A stretch of DNA of 64,000 bases from Micropruina sonneratiae (GTDB taxonomy: Bacteria > Actinomycetota > Actinomycetes > Propionibacteriales > Propionibacteriaceae). The stretch is from NCBI RefSeq assembly GCF_025972045.1, contig NZ_JAPDHX010000001.1, positions 147,181-211,180 of the forward strand. Direction: 5' to 3'. The stretch's first letter is position 1; the number at the start of each line of letters is the position of its first letter. The notes below the pieces were generated by a model. The model was not told the DNA's origin. It saw only the letters and a list, made by a program, of their open reading frames with translations, and did no database searches. The position numbers and the translations under genes were made by a program. Shown here piece by piece: positions 53,559-61,352 of the stretch.

Positions 53559-55013
53559 TCAACCGACCAGCCCGCGCATCGGCGCCGACCAGACCTCCTC
53601 GCCGGCCACCCCCCACTGCGCGAGCAGGGCGTTCGCAGCGAGGACGCCGGTGGTGGCGGCCCGCTCCATCAGCGCGACCGGCAGGTCGCAGCGCACCCAG
53701 TCGCCGGCCAGCACCAGGTTCGGCCACCGGGTCTGGACGCCGGGGCGGTCGGCGTAGGGGGAGGGGTCGACCAGCGGGCAGTCGTCGGCGACCAGTAGGT
53801 GACGATCGACGATGCCGGCGACGCGGGTCTCGGGCCACGCCCGGTGCAGCTCGGCCAGCAGGCGCGCATCGACGTCGTCGGTGGTGGTGAGCGCGTAGCC
53901 GTGCAGTTCCACCACCGATCCGCCGGTCGCCGCCGCCCACCCTGTCGCGCCGGCCTCGAACCGGTCCAGCACCGAGATGTTGTCCAGCGGGCCGAAGCCA
54001 CTTGTACCCACGAAGGCCGGCCGCTCGTCGGCCACGGGACGGTCCAACCACAGCCGCAGCACGGCGAATGGTGGCGCGTTGCGCGTGGCGGCGACGCGGG
54101 GGTCGACCTTGCCGATCAGCTCGCGGGCCGTGCGCGGGTCGGCGGCGAGCACGACGCCGTCGGCCACCAACTCCTCGCCGCCGGCCACGACCCGGCCGGC
54201 GGCGGCGTCCACCTCGTCAACCCGGACGCCGGTGCGCACCGCGACACCGAGCGACGCCAGGTAGCGCCCCAGCGGGGCCCACAACGCGGTGTCGTAGTCG
54301 TCGTCGGGCACGTCGAACAGCAGTCCCTCGGCCGAGCCGAGGAAGTAGCTGTGGAACATGGCGACCAGTTCGCCGGCGGCGAAGTCGGTCGGATCCGCGA
54401 AGAAGCTGCGGGCGAACACCTCCAGGGCCAGGTCGCGGGCGGCCGGTGGGAACCGCAGTCGGTCGAGGAAGGCCGCGGCCGATTCCCCGTCGTAGCGGCT
54501 GTAGCCACCGGGGAAGCGGACCCGCACCAGCTCGAGCGCGGCCCGGACATCGACCCGGGTCAGGTCGCGCAACCGGAAGGTGGGACTGGTCAGGACGAAC
54601 CCGATGATGCTCCACGGCGGCGTCCGGGGCAGCGAGCTGAACGAGTCGGTCAGCCCGTCGGGCCTGGTCAGCGGGTAGTCGTCGATCGCGACGAGCCGGT
54701 CGAGGGTGGGGTCGGTGCGGCGCAGCAGGGCGCGCAGGTTGTAGTACTGCCGGAAGAAGGCGTGGAAGCCGCGGCTCATCGTCCGGCCATCGCCCAAGGG
54801 CCACGCCCGGACCCGCCCGCCCAGTTGCTGCTGGGCCTCCAGCAGGGTGACCCGGACGCCGCGCTCGGCCAGCACGGTGGCCGCGGCCAGCCCAGCGATG
54901 CCGCCGCCGACGACCACGACGTGCCGGTCCTCGCGGGCCTTGACCGCGCCGCCGTGGGCGGGGTGCCGGACGGCGCGGCGATCGCGCCCCGGCAGCCGGC
55001 GGGCGCGCCTCAC
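53559..55013 (-). CDS. crtU: carotene desaturase/methyltransferase (isorenieratene synthase)
   Basis: A 484-residue FAD protein resembling CrtU. The FAD fold is VVVVGGGIAGLAAATVLAER near residue 32, followed by GGRVRAWPLGDG and SRGFHAFFRQYYNLRALLRR, characteristic of CrtU. The C-terminus PNLVLAGDWVRCDLPVALME completes the flavin site. CrtU desaturates and shifts a methyl group on beta-carotene rings to give aromatic isorenieratene. Its GTG start overlaps the crtT stop (GTGA). The first 24 residues are basic and low in conservation. Confidence 0.87.
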   Translation of the reverse strand: MRRARRLPGRDRRAVRHPAHGGAVKAREDRHVVVVGGGIAGLAAATVLAERGVRVTLLEAQQQLGGRVRAWPLGDGRTMSRGFHAFFRQYYNLRALLRRTDPTLDRLVAIDDYPLTRPDGLTDSFSSLPRTPPWSIIGFVLTSPTFRLRDLTRVDVRAALELVRVRFPGGYSRYDGESAAAFLDRLRFPPAARDLALEVFARSFFADPTDFAAGELVAMFHSYFLGSAEGLLFDVPDDDYDTALWAPLGRYLASLGVAVRTGVRVDEVDAAAGRVVAGGEELVADGVVLAADPRTARELIGKVDPRVAATRNAPPFAVLRLWLDRPVADERPAFVGTSGFGPLDNISVLDRFEAGATGWAAATGGSVVELHGYALTTTDDVDARLLAELHRAWPETRVAGIVDRHLLVADDCPLVDPSPYADRPGVQTRWPNLVLAGDWVRCDLPVALMERAATTGVLAANALLAQWGVAGEEVWSAPMRGLVG

Positions 55014-55768
55014 GACTGCGTCCGAGGGTCAGGGGTCCCGGCAGCCTCGCCCGGCGGGGTCTGGCCGGAGAGGGGCTTGCGGGCCCGGATCACGTGCAGG
55101 ATGCCGCGCTGCCAGCCGGACACGGTGCGCGACTCGACCCCGGTGAAGCCGGCCGCCACCAGCCGGTCGCAGAACCCGGGCACGGTGTCGAAGTCGAGCA
55201 CGCTGCGCTCAAGGTATTCATACAGCCCGCGGTTGCCGCCGGTCAGGGTGGCCAGCGGCAGGATGACGCACCGGCACACGCCGCGCCAGGTCCAGGCCGC
55301 CCGGCGGGAACCGGCCACCGAGTACTCCAGCACAACCAGCGCGCCGCCCGGCTCGAGCGCGGCGAACGCGTCGGCCAGGGCGGCGTCCCGCTGCGACTCC
55401 GGAACGTTGCGGAACAGGTAGGCGGCCAGCACCCCGCCGACCAGGGCGGTCAGTGTCGGGGCCAGCGAACCGGCCAGCCCATGCCGGAACTCCACCCCTG
55501 CCGGCCACCGCTTGGCCCTGGCCTGGGCGAGCATGCCCGCCGAGGCGTCCATCCCGAGCACCTCGACGTCGCCGAACGCCCGCAGCAGGGCCGCCGTCGA
55601 GGCTCCCGAGCCGCAGCCGAGGTCGACCAGGGAGGCACCGGGGCGTACCCCCTGCCGCAGTGCGCGGGCCGCGGCGTCCAGATGGTCGTGGTAGCCGGGA
55701 TTGAGGCCGACCAGCAGGTCGTAGCGCCCCGCCCCGGCGTCGAACGCGGCCGTGACCGCCTCACTCAT
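55010..55768 (-). CDS. crtT: CrtT-like SAM methyltransferase
   Basis: A 252-residue class I methyltransferase. It has motif I LVDLGCGSGASTAALL (about residues 47-62), the acidic strand end LGMDAS, and AAYLFRNVPESQRDAAL, as in the CrtT proteins that lie between crtY and crtU in Streptomyces griseus-type clusters. CrtT is not known to be essential for isorenieratene. Gene order here (crtYc, crtYd, crtT, crtU) matches that arrangement, so the name rests partly on context. Confidence 0.78.
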   Translation of the reverse strand: MSEAVTAAFDAGAGRYDLLVGLNPGYHDHLDAAARALRQGVRPGASLVDLGCGSGASTAALLRAFGDVEVLGMDASAGMLAQARAKRWPAGVEFRHGLAGSLAPTLTALVGGVLAAYLFRNVPESQRDAALADAFAALEPGGALVVLEYSVAGSRRAAWTWRGVCRCVILPLATLTGGNRGLYEYLERSVLDFDTVPGFCDRLVAAGFTGVESRTVSGWQRGILHVIRARKPLSGQTPPGEAAGTPDPRTQS

Positions 55769-56091
55769 GCCTTCTCCTCGCTGGTGGGCCGGGGGCGGGT
55801 GAGCCGGTGCCAGGTCAGCAGGGTGAGCGTCACCATGGCGAACCCGAAGCCGAAGTCCTCGATCGGGATGTCGAACGGGAACCGGACGCCGAGGAACTCA
55901 TCGGGGGAGTAGATCACGATCGGGTCGGACAGTTTGGTCAGCCAGCCGTCCACCCAGATCTGGAAGAAGAACACCAGCGCCATCGCGAGCCAGTACTGCG
56001 CGGTGCGGAAGATGCCGGTGCGCAGCCACCAGACCTCCACGGCGATCACGCCCAGTACCGCGACGACGGTGAGCAGCGTGTACTCAGGCAT
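55765..56091 (-). CDS. crtYd: lycopene cyclase subunit CrtYd
   Basis: A 108-residue protein with three membrane helices and the lycopene-cyclase-domain motif PFDIPIEDFGFGFAMV. It pairs with the neighbouring CrtYc to form the heterodimeric cyclase found in actinomycetes that closes the ends of lycopene to beta rings. It overlaps crtT by four bases and crtYc by eight. Confidence 0.88.
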   Translation of the reverse strand: MPEYTLLTVVAVLGVIAVEVWWLRTGIFRTAQYWLAMALVFFFQIWVDGWLTKLSDPIVIYSPDEFLGVRFPFDIPIEDFGFGFAMVTLTLLTWHRLTRPRPTSEEKA

Positions 56092-56425
56092 CGGCGTCCT
56101 TCGAGCCGGCGCCGCGCAACCGGCGCAGCACGGTGCCCACCGCCTCGTAGGTGAGCAGCCCGCAGATGCCGATGGTGACGAAGAACACCAACTCCTCCAC
56201 CGGCATCACCCCCAGGTGCACTCCGGTGACGAAGGCTGGGTTGTAGGTCCAGTGATCGCGGACGATGCCCACCACGTCCCACACCGAGAACACCACCAGC
56301 ATCGGCAGCAGGGCCAGCAGCATCAGCCTCCAGCGGGCGTAGACCCGGGCGCCGAGCAGCAGCTCCAACGGCAGCGTGATCACCAGGCACCCCGCCATCA
56401 ACAGCAGGTACTGGTAGTGGTTCAT
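56084..56425 (-). CDS. crtYc: lycopene cyclase subunit CrtYc
   Basis: A 113-residue protein with three membrane helices. It has the motif VWDVVGIVRDHWTYNP and the conserved MPVEELVFFVTIG, both typical of CrtYc. It is the first gene of the crtYc-crtYd-crtT-crtU arm. GGAGG is five bases before the ATG. An 11-base repeated TTGGAC motif lies directly upstream and may be a CarH-type operator. Confidence 0.88.
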   Translation of the reverse strand: MNHYQYLLLMAGCLVITLPLELLLGARVYARWRLMLLALLPMLVVFSVWDVVGIVRDHWTYNPAFVTGVHLGVMPVEELVFFVTIGICGLLTYEAVGTVLRRLRGAGSKDADA

Positions 56426-56433
56426 GCGCCTCC

Positions 56434-56450
56434 GTCCAAGGTTTGTCCAA
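56434..56450 (-). promoter_or_regulatory. possible CarH-type operator in front of crtYc
   Basis: On the minus strand, TTGGACaaacc and TTGGACggagg stand in tandem with 11-base spacing. The first (TTGGACA) differs by one base from the TTGTACA half-site before idi-crtE. On the plus strand AAGGTT and AACCTT also form an inverted repeat around TGTCC. It lies just before the crtYc ribosome-binding site, the second repeat touching the GGAGG. Confidence 0.45.
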
Positions 56451-56480
56451 CCTTAGCGGTCGGCCGGCGGCCCGCCGTGC

Positions 56481-57599
56481 TCAGTCCAGCACGCTGCGCA
56501 CCGACGTCGACGGCAGGTCGGTGAACGCCGCACTCACCCCCGAGCAGGTCACCGCCCCGCCGACCGTGTTCAAGCCGAGCGCGAGCGGCTGCGACTCGTC
56601 GCAGGCCCGGCGCCACCCCTTCTCGGCCAGCTGCACGGCATAGGGCAGGGTCGCGTTGGTGAGCGCCCAGGTCGAGGTGTTCGGCACCGCACCGGGCATG
56701 TTGGCCACGCAGTAGAAGACCGACTGATGCACGGTGAAAGTGGGATCGGCGTGAGTGGTCGGCCGGGAATCCTCGAAGCAGCCGCCCTGGTCGATCGCCA
56801 CGTCGACCAGCACCGAACCCGGCTTCATCTGAGCCACCATGTCATGGGTGACCAGCTTGGGCGCCCTGGCCCCGGGGATCAGCACGGTACTGATGACCAG
56901 ATCGGCGGCCAGCACCTGCTCGCGCACGCTCAGCGCCGTCGAGACGATGCCCTGGATGCGGTTGTCGTAGCGCCAGAACGTCATCCGCAGCTTCTCCAGG
57001 TCGGTGTCCAGGATCGTGACGTTGGCGCCCATGCCGAGCGCGATGTTGGCGGCATTCTGCCCGGCCACACCGCCGCCCAGCACCACCACCCGGGCGTTCG
57101 GCACGCCGCCGACCGCACCCATCAGCACCCCGCGGCCACCCGCGGCCTTCATCATCGAGTGCGCCCCCACCTGCGGCGCGAGACAGCCGGCCACCTCGGA
57201 CATCGGGTAGAGCAGCGGCAGCATTCCGCTGGGCAGCTGCACGGTCTCGTAGGCGAGCGACGTGGTGCCGGCGGCGAGCAGCGCCTCGGTCAGAGCCCGG
57301 TCGGCGGCCAAGTGCAGATAGGTGAACAGCAGCAGGTCGTCGCGCAGGTAGCCGTACTCGGGTTCGACCGGTTCCTTCACCTTCATCACCATCTCGCCCG
57401 CCGACCAGGTGGTGGCGGCGTCCGGCAGGATCGTCGCGCCCTGCGCGGCGTACTCCTCATCGGTGATGGACGACCCCAGGCCGGCCCCGGCCTGGACGAA
57501 CACCTGGTGTCCGCGGCGGGTCAGCTCGTTGACCCCGACCGGGGTGATGGCGACGCGGTACTCGTGGTTCTTCACCTCGGTGGGCACTGAGATCCTCAT
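56481..57599 (-). CDS. ald: alanine dehydrogenase
   Basis: A 372-residue enzyme that interconverts alanine and pyruvate with NADH. It carries the catalytic Lys75 (KVKEP) and His96 (TYLHLAAD), a conserved aspartate in [10 protein letters not shown], and the Rossmann motif [16 protein letters not shown]. It is close to the normal length. GAAGGAG is five bases before the ATG. It starts alone, with a degraded gene divergent from it. Links lactate/pyruvate metabolism with nitrogen supply. Confidence 0.95.
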   Translation of the reverse strand: MRISVPTEVKNHEYRVAITPVGVNELTRRGHQVFVQAGAGLGSSITDEEYAAQGATILPDAATTWSAGEMVMKVKEPVEPEYGYLRDDLLLFTYLHLAADRALTEALLAAGTTSLAYETVQLPSGMLPLLYPMSEVAGCLAPQVGAHSMMKAAGGRGVLMGAVGGVPNARVVVLGGGVAGQNAANIALGMGANVTILDTDLEKLRMTFWRYDNRIQGIVSTALSVREQVLAADLVISTVLIPGARAPKLVTHDMVAQMKPGSVLVDVAIDQGGCFEDSRPTTHADPTFTVHQSVFYCVANMPGAVPNTSTWALTNATLPYAVQLAEKGWRRACDESQPLALGLNTVGGAVTCSGVSAAFTDLPSTSVRSVLD

Positions 57600-57711
57600 G
57601 GCTCTCCTTCGACGCGCGCGCCGGCCGCGACCTGGGTGTACCGCTGACCGGCAGAACTGGGTGGTGGGCAGCAGTGTAAGGCCGCGCGTCCCCCACGTTT
57701 AGGCTGGCGGG

Positions 57712-58821
57712 GGACGAGCTGGCGGCCCGGACGCCGGCCCGCCAGTTCCCGGCCGGACTCGAGCCGGGAGACGTGGCCGGCATGGTGCGCCAGATCGGTC
57801 GATCCAGTCCCAGAGCGCCGGCTCGGTCTTCGTCGGGGCGGCGGCCCGGATGCCCGGTCCTCACCCGTGACCAACTCACGGACGCCTACCGCGGCGCCGC
57901 GATCGTCCGGGGCAGCACGCTGCGCGGCACCGTCCACACCAGCACCGCGGCCGCCCACCCACTCCTCGAGGCGATTACCCGACTGGGGCAGCGGGCCCTG
58001 TGGTCCGCACCCTGAAGCCGTCCGAGGCGACCCTCGAACAGGTCTGGGAGGCCCTGGAGTCCCATGCTTGGGAACACTGGCGGACCGCGGCCGAGCCGGC
58101 CGGGTTCTTGCTGGACTGGCTGGCCGAGCACGATCCGGCGGCGGCGCCGAGGCTCGCCGGCCAGCAGGGACGCCATGTCGCCTTCGGCCACGGCGGCCTG
58201 CTACGGCGTCCGGTCAACGGCTACTGGGCCGGACAGGGGACCGCCGAGTACCGCACCGCGGCCGCCCTGCTCGGTGACCGGGCGGCCCGCAGCCGGGCCG
58301 TGGGCAACCCCGACGAGGCCATCGACGAAGCCTTCCGGCGGCAGATCGCGGCAGCCGGGCCGCTCAGTCGCCACGACCTGGCCTGGTGGTCGGGGCTGGG
58401 GCTGACCCGGGTGGACGCCTGTCTGGCCCGGCTCGACCTTCGCGGCGATCGGACCCGACGGCCGCAGCTACCACGACCTGCCGGACGCCCACCGCCGGCG
58501 GTCCTGGCCGGCGTCCGGCTGTTGCCCGAGTACGACGCACTGCTGTGCGCCTTCGACCCCTCAGCCCGCGCGCGGTTCGTCAGCCCCGAGCACTACGAGG
58601 TGCTGTGGGCGCAGGCCAACGGAGCCCTGCGGCCACCGGTGTTGCTGAACGGCCGGCTGAGCGGGCATTGGCGACTCGCCGGCAGCGGTACCCGCCGCGC
58701 CCTGCACCTGACCATGTTCCGGGGCTCGCGGATCGACCGCGGCGACTCCACGCTGGGAGGTGCCGTGGCAGCCCTCGACGCCGCGCTGGACGTGCGGATC
58801 GGCACCGTCGCGTTCGGCTGA
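57712..58821 (+). pseudogene. winged-helix DNA-binding (HTH_42/AlkZ-like) protein, multiply frameshifted
   Basis: A decayed gene. In-frame pieces are LEPGDVAGMVRQIG, then VLTRDQLTDAYRGAAIVRGS, then RTLKPSEATLEQVWEALESH and the C-terminal VLAGVRLLPEYDALLCAFDP. Between them the conserved segments IQSQSAGSVFVGAAARMPG (57804-57860) and GPDGRSYHDLPDA (58451-58489) are only in other frames, so two compensating pairs of shifts are needed, plus one near 57999. TAGGCT at 57700-57705 is intact but no start codon follows. Family members include DNA glycosylases that unhook interstrand crosslinks. Confidence 0.75.
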
Positions 58822-58837
58822 GCTTGCGTCGCACGGC

Positions 58838-58851
58838 TGAAAGCGCTTGCA
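58838..58851. promoter_or_regulatory. cre-like palindrome upstream of the acetate operon
   Basis: TGAAAGCGCTTGCA matches 13 of 14 positions of the catabolite-responsive element TGWAANCGNTNWCA bound by LacI/CcpA-family regulators. It lies about 40 bases before a TATGCT box (58893-58898) and 100 bases before the first gene. Confidence 0.5.
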
Positions 58852-58892
58852 GCCACGCCGCACGAAAAGCTCACCGCCACCGGGATCACGTT

Positions 58893-58898
58893 TATGCT
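58893..58898 (+). promoter_or_regulatory. -10 box of the DUF485-actP operon
   Basis: TATGCT within ACGTTTATGCTCCC, 54 bases before the GTG of the DUF485 gene. No clear -35 is seen at 17 bases; activation by a regulator is possible. Confidence 0.45.
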
Positions 58899-58952
58899 CC
58901 CGGCAAGCCGACGCCGAGCCGGTGTCGGCGCCACCAGGAGTCAGGAGTCACC

Positions 58953-59366
58953 GTGGCCTCCCCCAACGAGCCCTCCCCGCCCACCGACCCCGAGCGGCGG
59001 TTGCCGCCGCACCACAATCCACTGCCCGAACTGAGCGGACAGGACGCCGGCGTCATCAGCCAGGCCGACTTCGAGCGCGTCCAGGCGTCCGACGAGTTCG
59101 TCGAACTGCGCCGCCGGTTCCGCAGCTTCGCCTTCCCGATGACCGTGGCGTTCATCGTCTGGTACTTCCTGTACGTGCTGCTGTCCACCTACGCGGTGGG
59201 CTTTATGTCGATCCCGTTGATCGGCTACATCAACGTCGGCATGGCGATGGGCCTGGCCCAGTTCGTCACCACCTTCCTGCTGACCTGGCTGTACGTCCGG
59301 CACGCCAACCGCCAACTGGACCCCCTCGCCGAGCAGCTGCGCAATGACCTGGAAGGCGGTGCCTGA
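58953..59366 (+). CDS. DUF485 membrane protein (YjcH-like)
   Basis: A 137-residue protein. A disordered, proline-rich N-terminus is followed by the DUF485 core: RRFRSFAFPMTVAFIVWYFL and a second helix GLAQFVTTFLLTWLYV, with YINVGMAMG between them. YjcH-type proteins are nearly always next to the acetate permease ActP and may assist it. The GTG start follows AGGAGTC at six bases. It ends one base before the actP start. Confidence 0.88.
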   Translation: MASPNEPSPPTDPERRLPPHHNPLPELSGQDAGVISQADFERVQASDEFVELRRRFRSFAFPMTVAFIVWYFLYVLLSTYAVGFMSIPLIGYINVGMAMGLAQFVTTFLLTWLYVRHANRQLDPLAEQLRNDLEGGA

Positions 59367-59367
59367 C

Positions 59368-60945
59368 ATGCAGATGGGCAATCCCCTGCTGAACATGGGC
59401 ATCTTCGCCCTCTTCGTGCTGATCACCCTGGTCATCGTCGTCCGGGTCGCTTCGCGGGCCAACCGGACCGCGACCGACTTCTACGCCGGCGGCCGGGCCT
59501 TCAGCGGACGCCAGAACGGCATCGCGATCGCCGGCGACTACCTGTCGGCGGCGTCCTTCCTCGGCATCGCCGGGGCGGTCGCGGTGTACGGCTACGACGG
59601 CCTGCTCTACTCGATCGGCTTCCTGGTGGCGTGGCTGGTCGCGCTGCTGCTGGTGGCCGAGCCGCTGCGCAACACCGGCAAGTACACGATGGCCGACGTG
59701 CTGAGCTTCCGGATGAAGCAGCGCCCGGTGCGCACGGCCGCCGCCACCTCGACGATGGCGGTGTCGTTCTTCTACCTGCTCGCCCAGATGGCGGGCGCCG
59801 GTGGACTGGTGGCGCTGCTGATGGGCATCACCGACCACACCCAGCAGGGCCTCGTGATCGCGCTGGTGGGCGTGCTGATGATCGTCTATGTGCTGGTGGG
59901 CGGCATGAAGGGAACCACCTGGGTGCAGATCATCAAGGCGGTGCTGCTGATCCTGGGCGCCGGCGTGATCTGCATCATGGTGATGTTCCACTTCGGCTTC
60001 AACCTGTCCGCGCTACTGGGCGAGGCGGTTGCCGCCAGCCCCGACGGCGTCCGGGTGATCGAGCCGATGCTGCAGTACGGCAAGGACCCGCTCAGCTTCG
60101 TGTCGCTGTCGATCGCGCTGATCTTCGGCGCCGCCGGCCTGCCGCACGTGCTGATGCGGTTCTACACGGTGCCGACCGCCAAGGAGGCCCGGCGCTCGGT
60201 GTCGTGGGCGATCGGGCTGATCGGGGCCTTCTACCTGTTCACGCTGATCCTCGGCTACGGCGCGGCGATCTTCGTGGGCAAGGAGGCCATCCTGGCTGCC
60301 CCGGGCGGCGTCAACGCGGCCGCCCCGGCGCTCGCCTTCAAGCTGGGCGGCGAGATCCTGCTCGGCGTGATCGCGGGCGTCGCCTTCGCCACCATCCTGG
60401 CGGTGGTCGCCGGCCTGACGATCACCGCGGCGGCGTCGTTCGCGCACGACATCTACAACTCGGTGCTCAAGGACGGCACGGCCACCCCGGAGAACGAGGT
60501 GAAGGTGGCGCGGATCACCGCGGTCGTGATCGGCGTCATCTCGATCGTCGGCGGCGTGGCGGCCAACGGCCAGAACATCGCCTTCCTGGTGTCGCTGGCG
60601 TTCGCCGTGGCGGCCAGCGCCAACCTGCCGTCGATCCTGTACTCGCTGTACTGGAAGCGGTTCAACACCCGCGGGTCGGTGTGGTCGATCTACGGCGGCC
60701 TGATCTCGGCGGTCGGCCTGATCGCGTTCTCGCCTGTGGTGTCGGGGCTGAAGTCGTCGATGTTCCCGATGGTCAACTTCGCCTGGTTCCCGCTGACCAA
60801 TCCGGCGCTGATCTCGGTGCCGCTCGGCTTCTTCCTCGGCTGGCTCGGCACGGTCACCAGCAAGGAGTTCGACGCCGCCAAGCAGTCCGAGATGGAGGTC
60901 CGGTCGATGACGGGCGCGGGCGCCGAGAAGGCCGTCGCGCACTAG
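59368..60945 (+). CDS. actP: cation/acetate symporter
   Basis: A 525-residue sodium:solute symporter family protein with about 13 helices that takes up acetate (and glycolate or propionate in some species). SSS hallmarks include RTATDFYAGGRAFSG, IAIAGDYLSAASFLG, and AAGLPHVLMRFYTVP. It follows the DUF485 gene with a two-base gap, and GGAAGG inside that gene provides the ribosome-binding site. The ATG at 59368 is chosen; one two codons later is possible. A large stem-loop follows. Confidence 0.94.
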   Translation: MQMGNPLLNMGIFALFVLITLVIVVRVASRANRTATDFYAGGRAFSGRQNGIAIAGDYLSAASFLGIAGAVAVYGYDGLLYSIGFLVAWLVALLLVAEPLRNTGKYTMADVLSFRMKQRPVRTAAATSTMAVSFFYLLAQMAGAGGLVALLMGITDHTQQGLVIALVGVLMIVYVLVGGMKGTTWVQIIKAVLLILGAGVICIMVMFHFGFNLSALLGEAVAASPDGVRVIEPMLQYGKDPLSFVSLSIALIFGAAGLPHVLMRFYTVPTAKEARRSVSWAIGLIGAFYLFTLILGYGAAIFVGKEAILAAPGGVNAAAPALAFKLGGEILLGVIAGVAFATILAVVAGLTITAAASFAHDIYNSVLKDGTATPENEVKVARITAVVIGVISIVGGVAANGQNIAFLVSLAFAVAASANLPSILYSLYWKRFNTRGSVWSIYGGLISAVGLIAFSPVVSGLKSSMFPMVNFAWFPLTNPALISVPLGFFLGWLGTVTSKEFDAAKQSEMEVRSMTGAGAEKAVAH

Positions 60946-60977
60946 CGGACCATCGGAGACGACCCCGCACAAGCGCC

Positions 60978-61043
60978 GTGCGCGATGCCCGGCGGCCAGG
61001 CCCCACCCCCCGAAAGGGCCTGGCTCGCCGGTGCATCGCGCAC
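60978..61043. terminator. large stem-loop after actP
   Basis: Left arm 60978-61003 and right arm 61016-61043 pair over 26 bp with two one-base bulges and a 12-base loop. No T run. It lies 32 bases after the actP stop and could terminate the operon or stabilise its 3' end. Confidence 0.7.
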
Positions 61044-61132
61044 CATCGTTCCCCCCGTGAGTCGCACCGCCGGCTCGTCCCCCCGAACTGCCGGGATCAG
61101 CGACTTCAACCACTAGGTGACCGCACCCACCA

Positions 61133-61166
61133 TCCTGATACAGGGCACTGACGGTTCCTTTTCACC
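61133..61166 (+). repeat. degenerate palindromic repeat, relic copy 6
   Basis: GACGGTTCCTTTTCA (61150-61164) matches half of copy 3 (reverse complement) exactly; the other arm (CCTGATACAGGG) is only partly preserved. It is no longer a good palindrome. Confidence 0.45.
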
Positions 61167-61230
61167 GGTCGTGGCCGCCCTGATCGAGCGTGGTGGTGGG
61201 ACCCTGGGCCACCTCTCGTGGGGGTCGGGC

Positions 61231-61330
61231 GTTCTCAGCAGCGCCCACTACTTTCGGGAACCCCGTCTGCTCTCGTGTTGCAACACGAAAGTAGCCACCG
61301 TTCCTGCGAGTAGTGGGCGTTGCTGAGAAC
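61231..61330. repeat. 100-base nested inverted repeat
   Basis: Outer arms 61231-61260 and 61301-61330 pair at 26 of 30 positions. Within the 40-base centre lies TCGTGTTGCAACACGA (61273-61288), a perfect palindrome. A competing pairing CTACTTTCG (61248-61256) with CGAAAGTAG (61286-61294) shares bases with both. It resembles a small mobile or regulatory element, or a bidirectional terminator. Confidence 0.72.
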
Positions 61331-61352
61331 GGCCCCTCCCCGGGAGCAGCCC

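Larger units (their letters stand above)
60946..61352. other. 407-base spacer between converging actP and GH13 genes
   Basis: No gene supported. It contains a 26-bp stem-loop (60978-61043), a degenerate copy of the palindromic repeat (61133-61166), and a 100-base nested inverted repeat (61231-61330). A 69-codon frame at 61117-61326 runs through these structures and is not taken as a gene. Confidence 0.65.

Noticed and set aside
61117-61326. 69-codon frame in the actP/GH13 spacer
   Set aside because: It runs through a relic palindrome and the nested inverted repeat and lacks a ribosome-binding site and recognised sequence.
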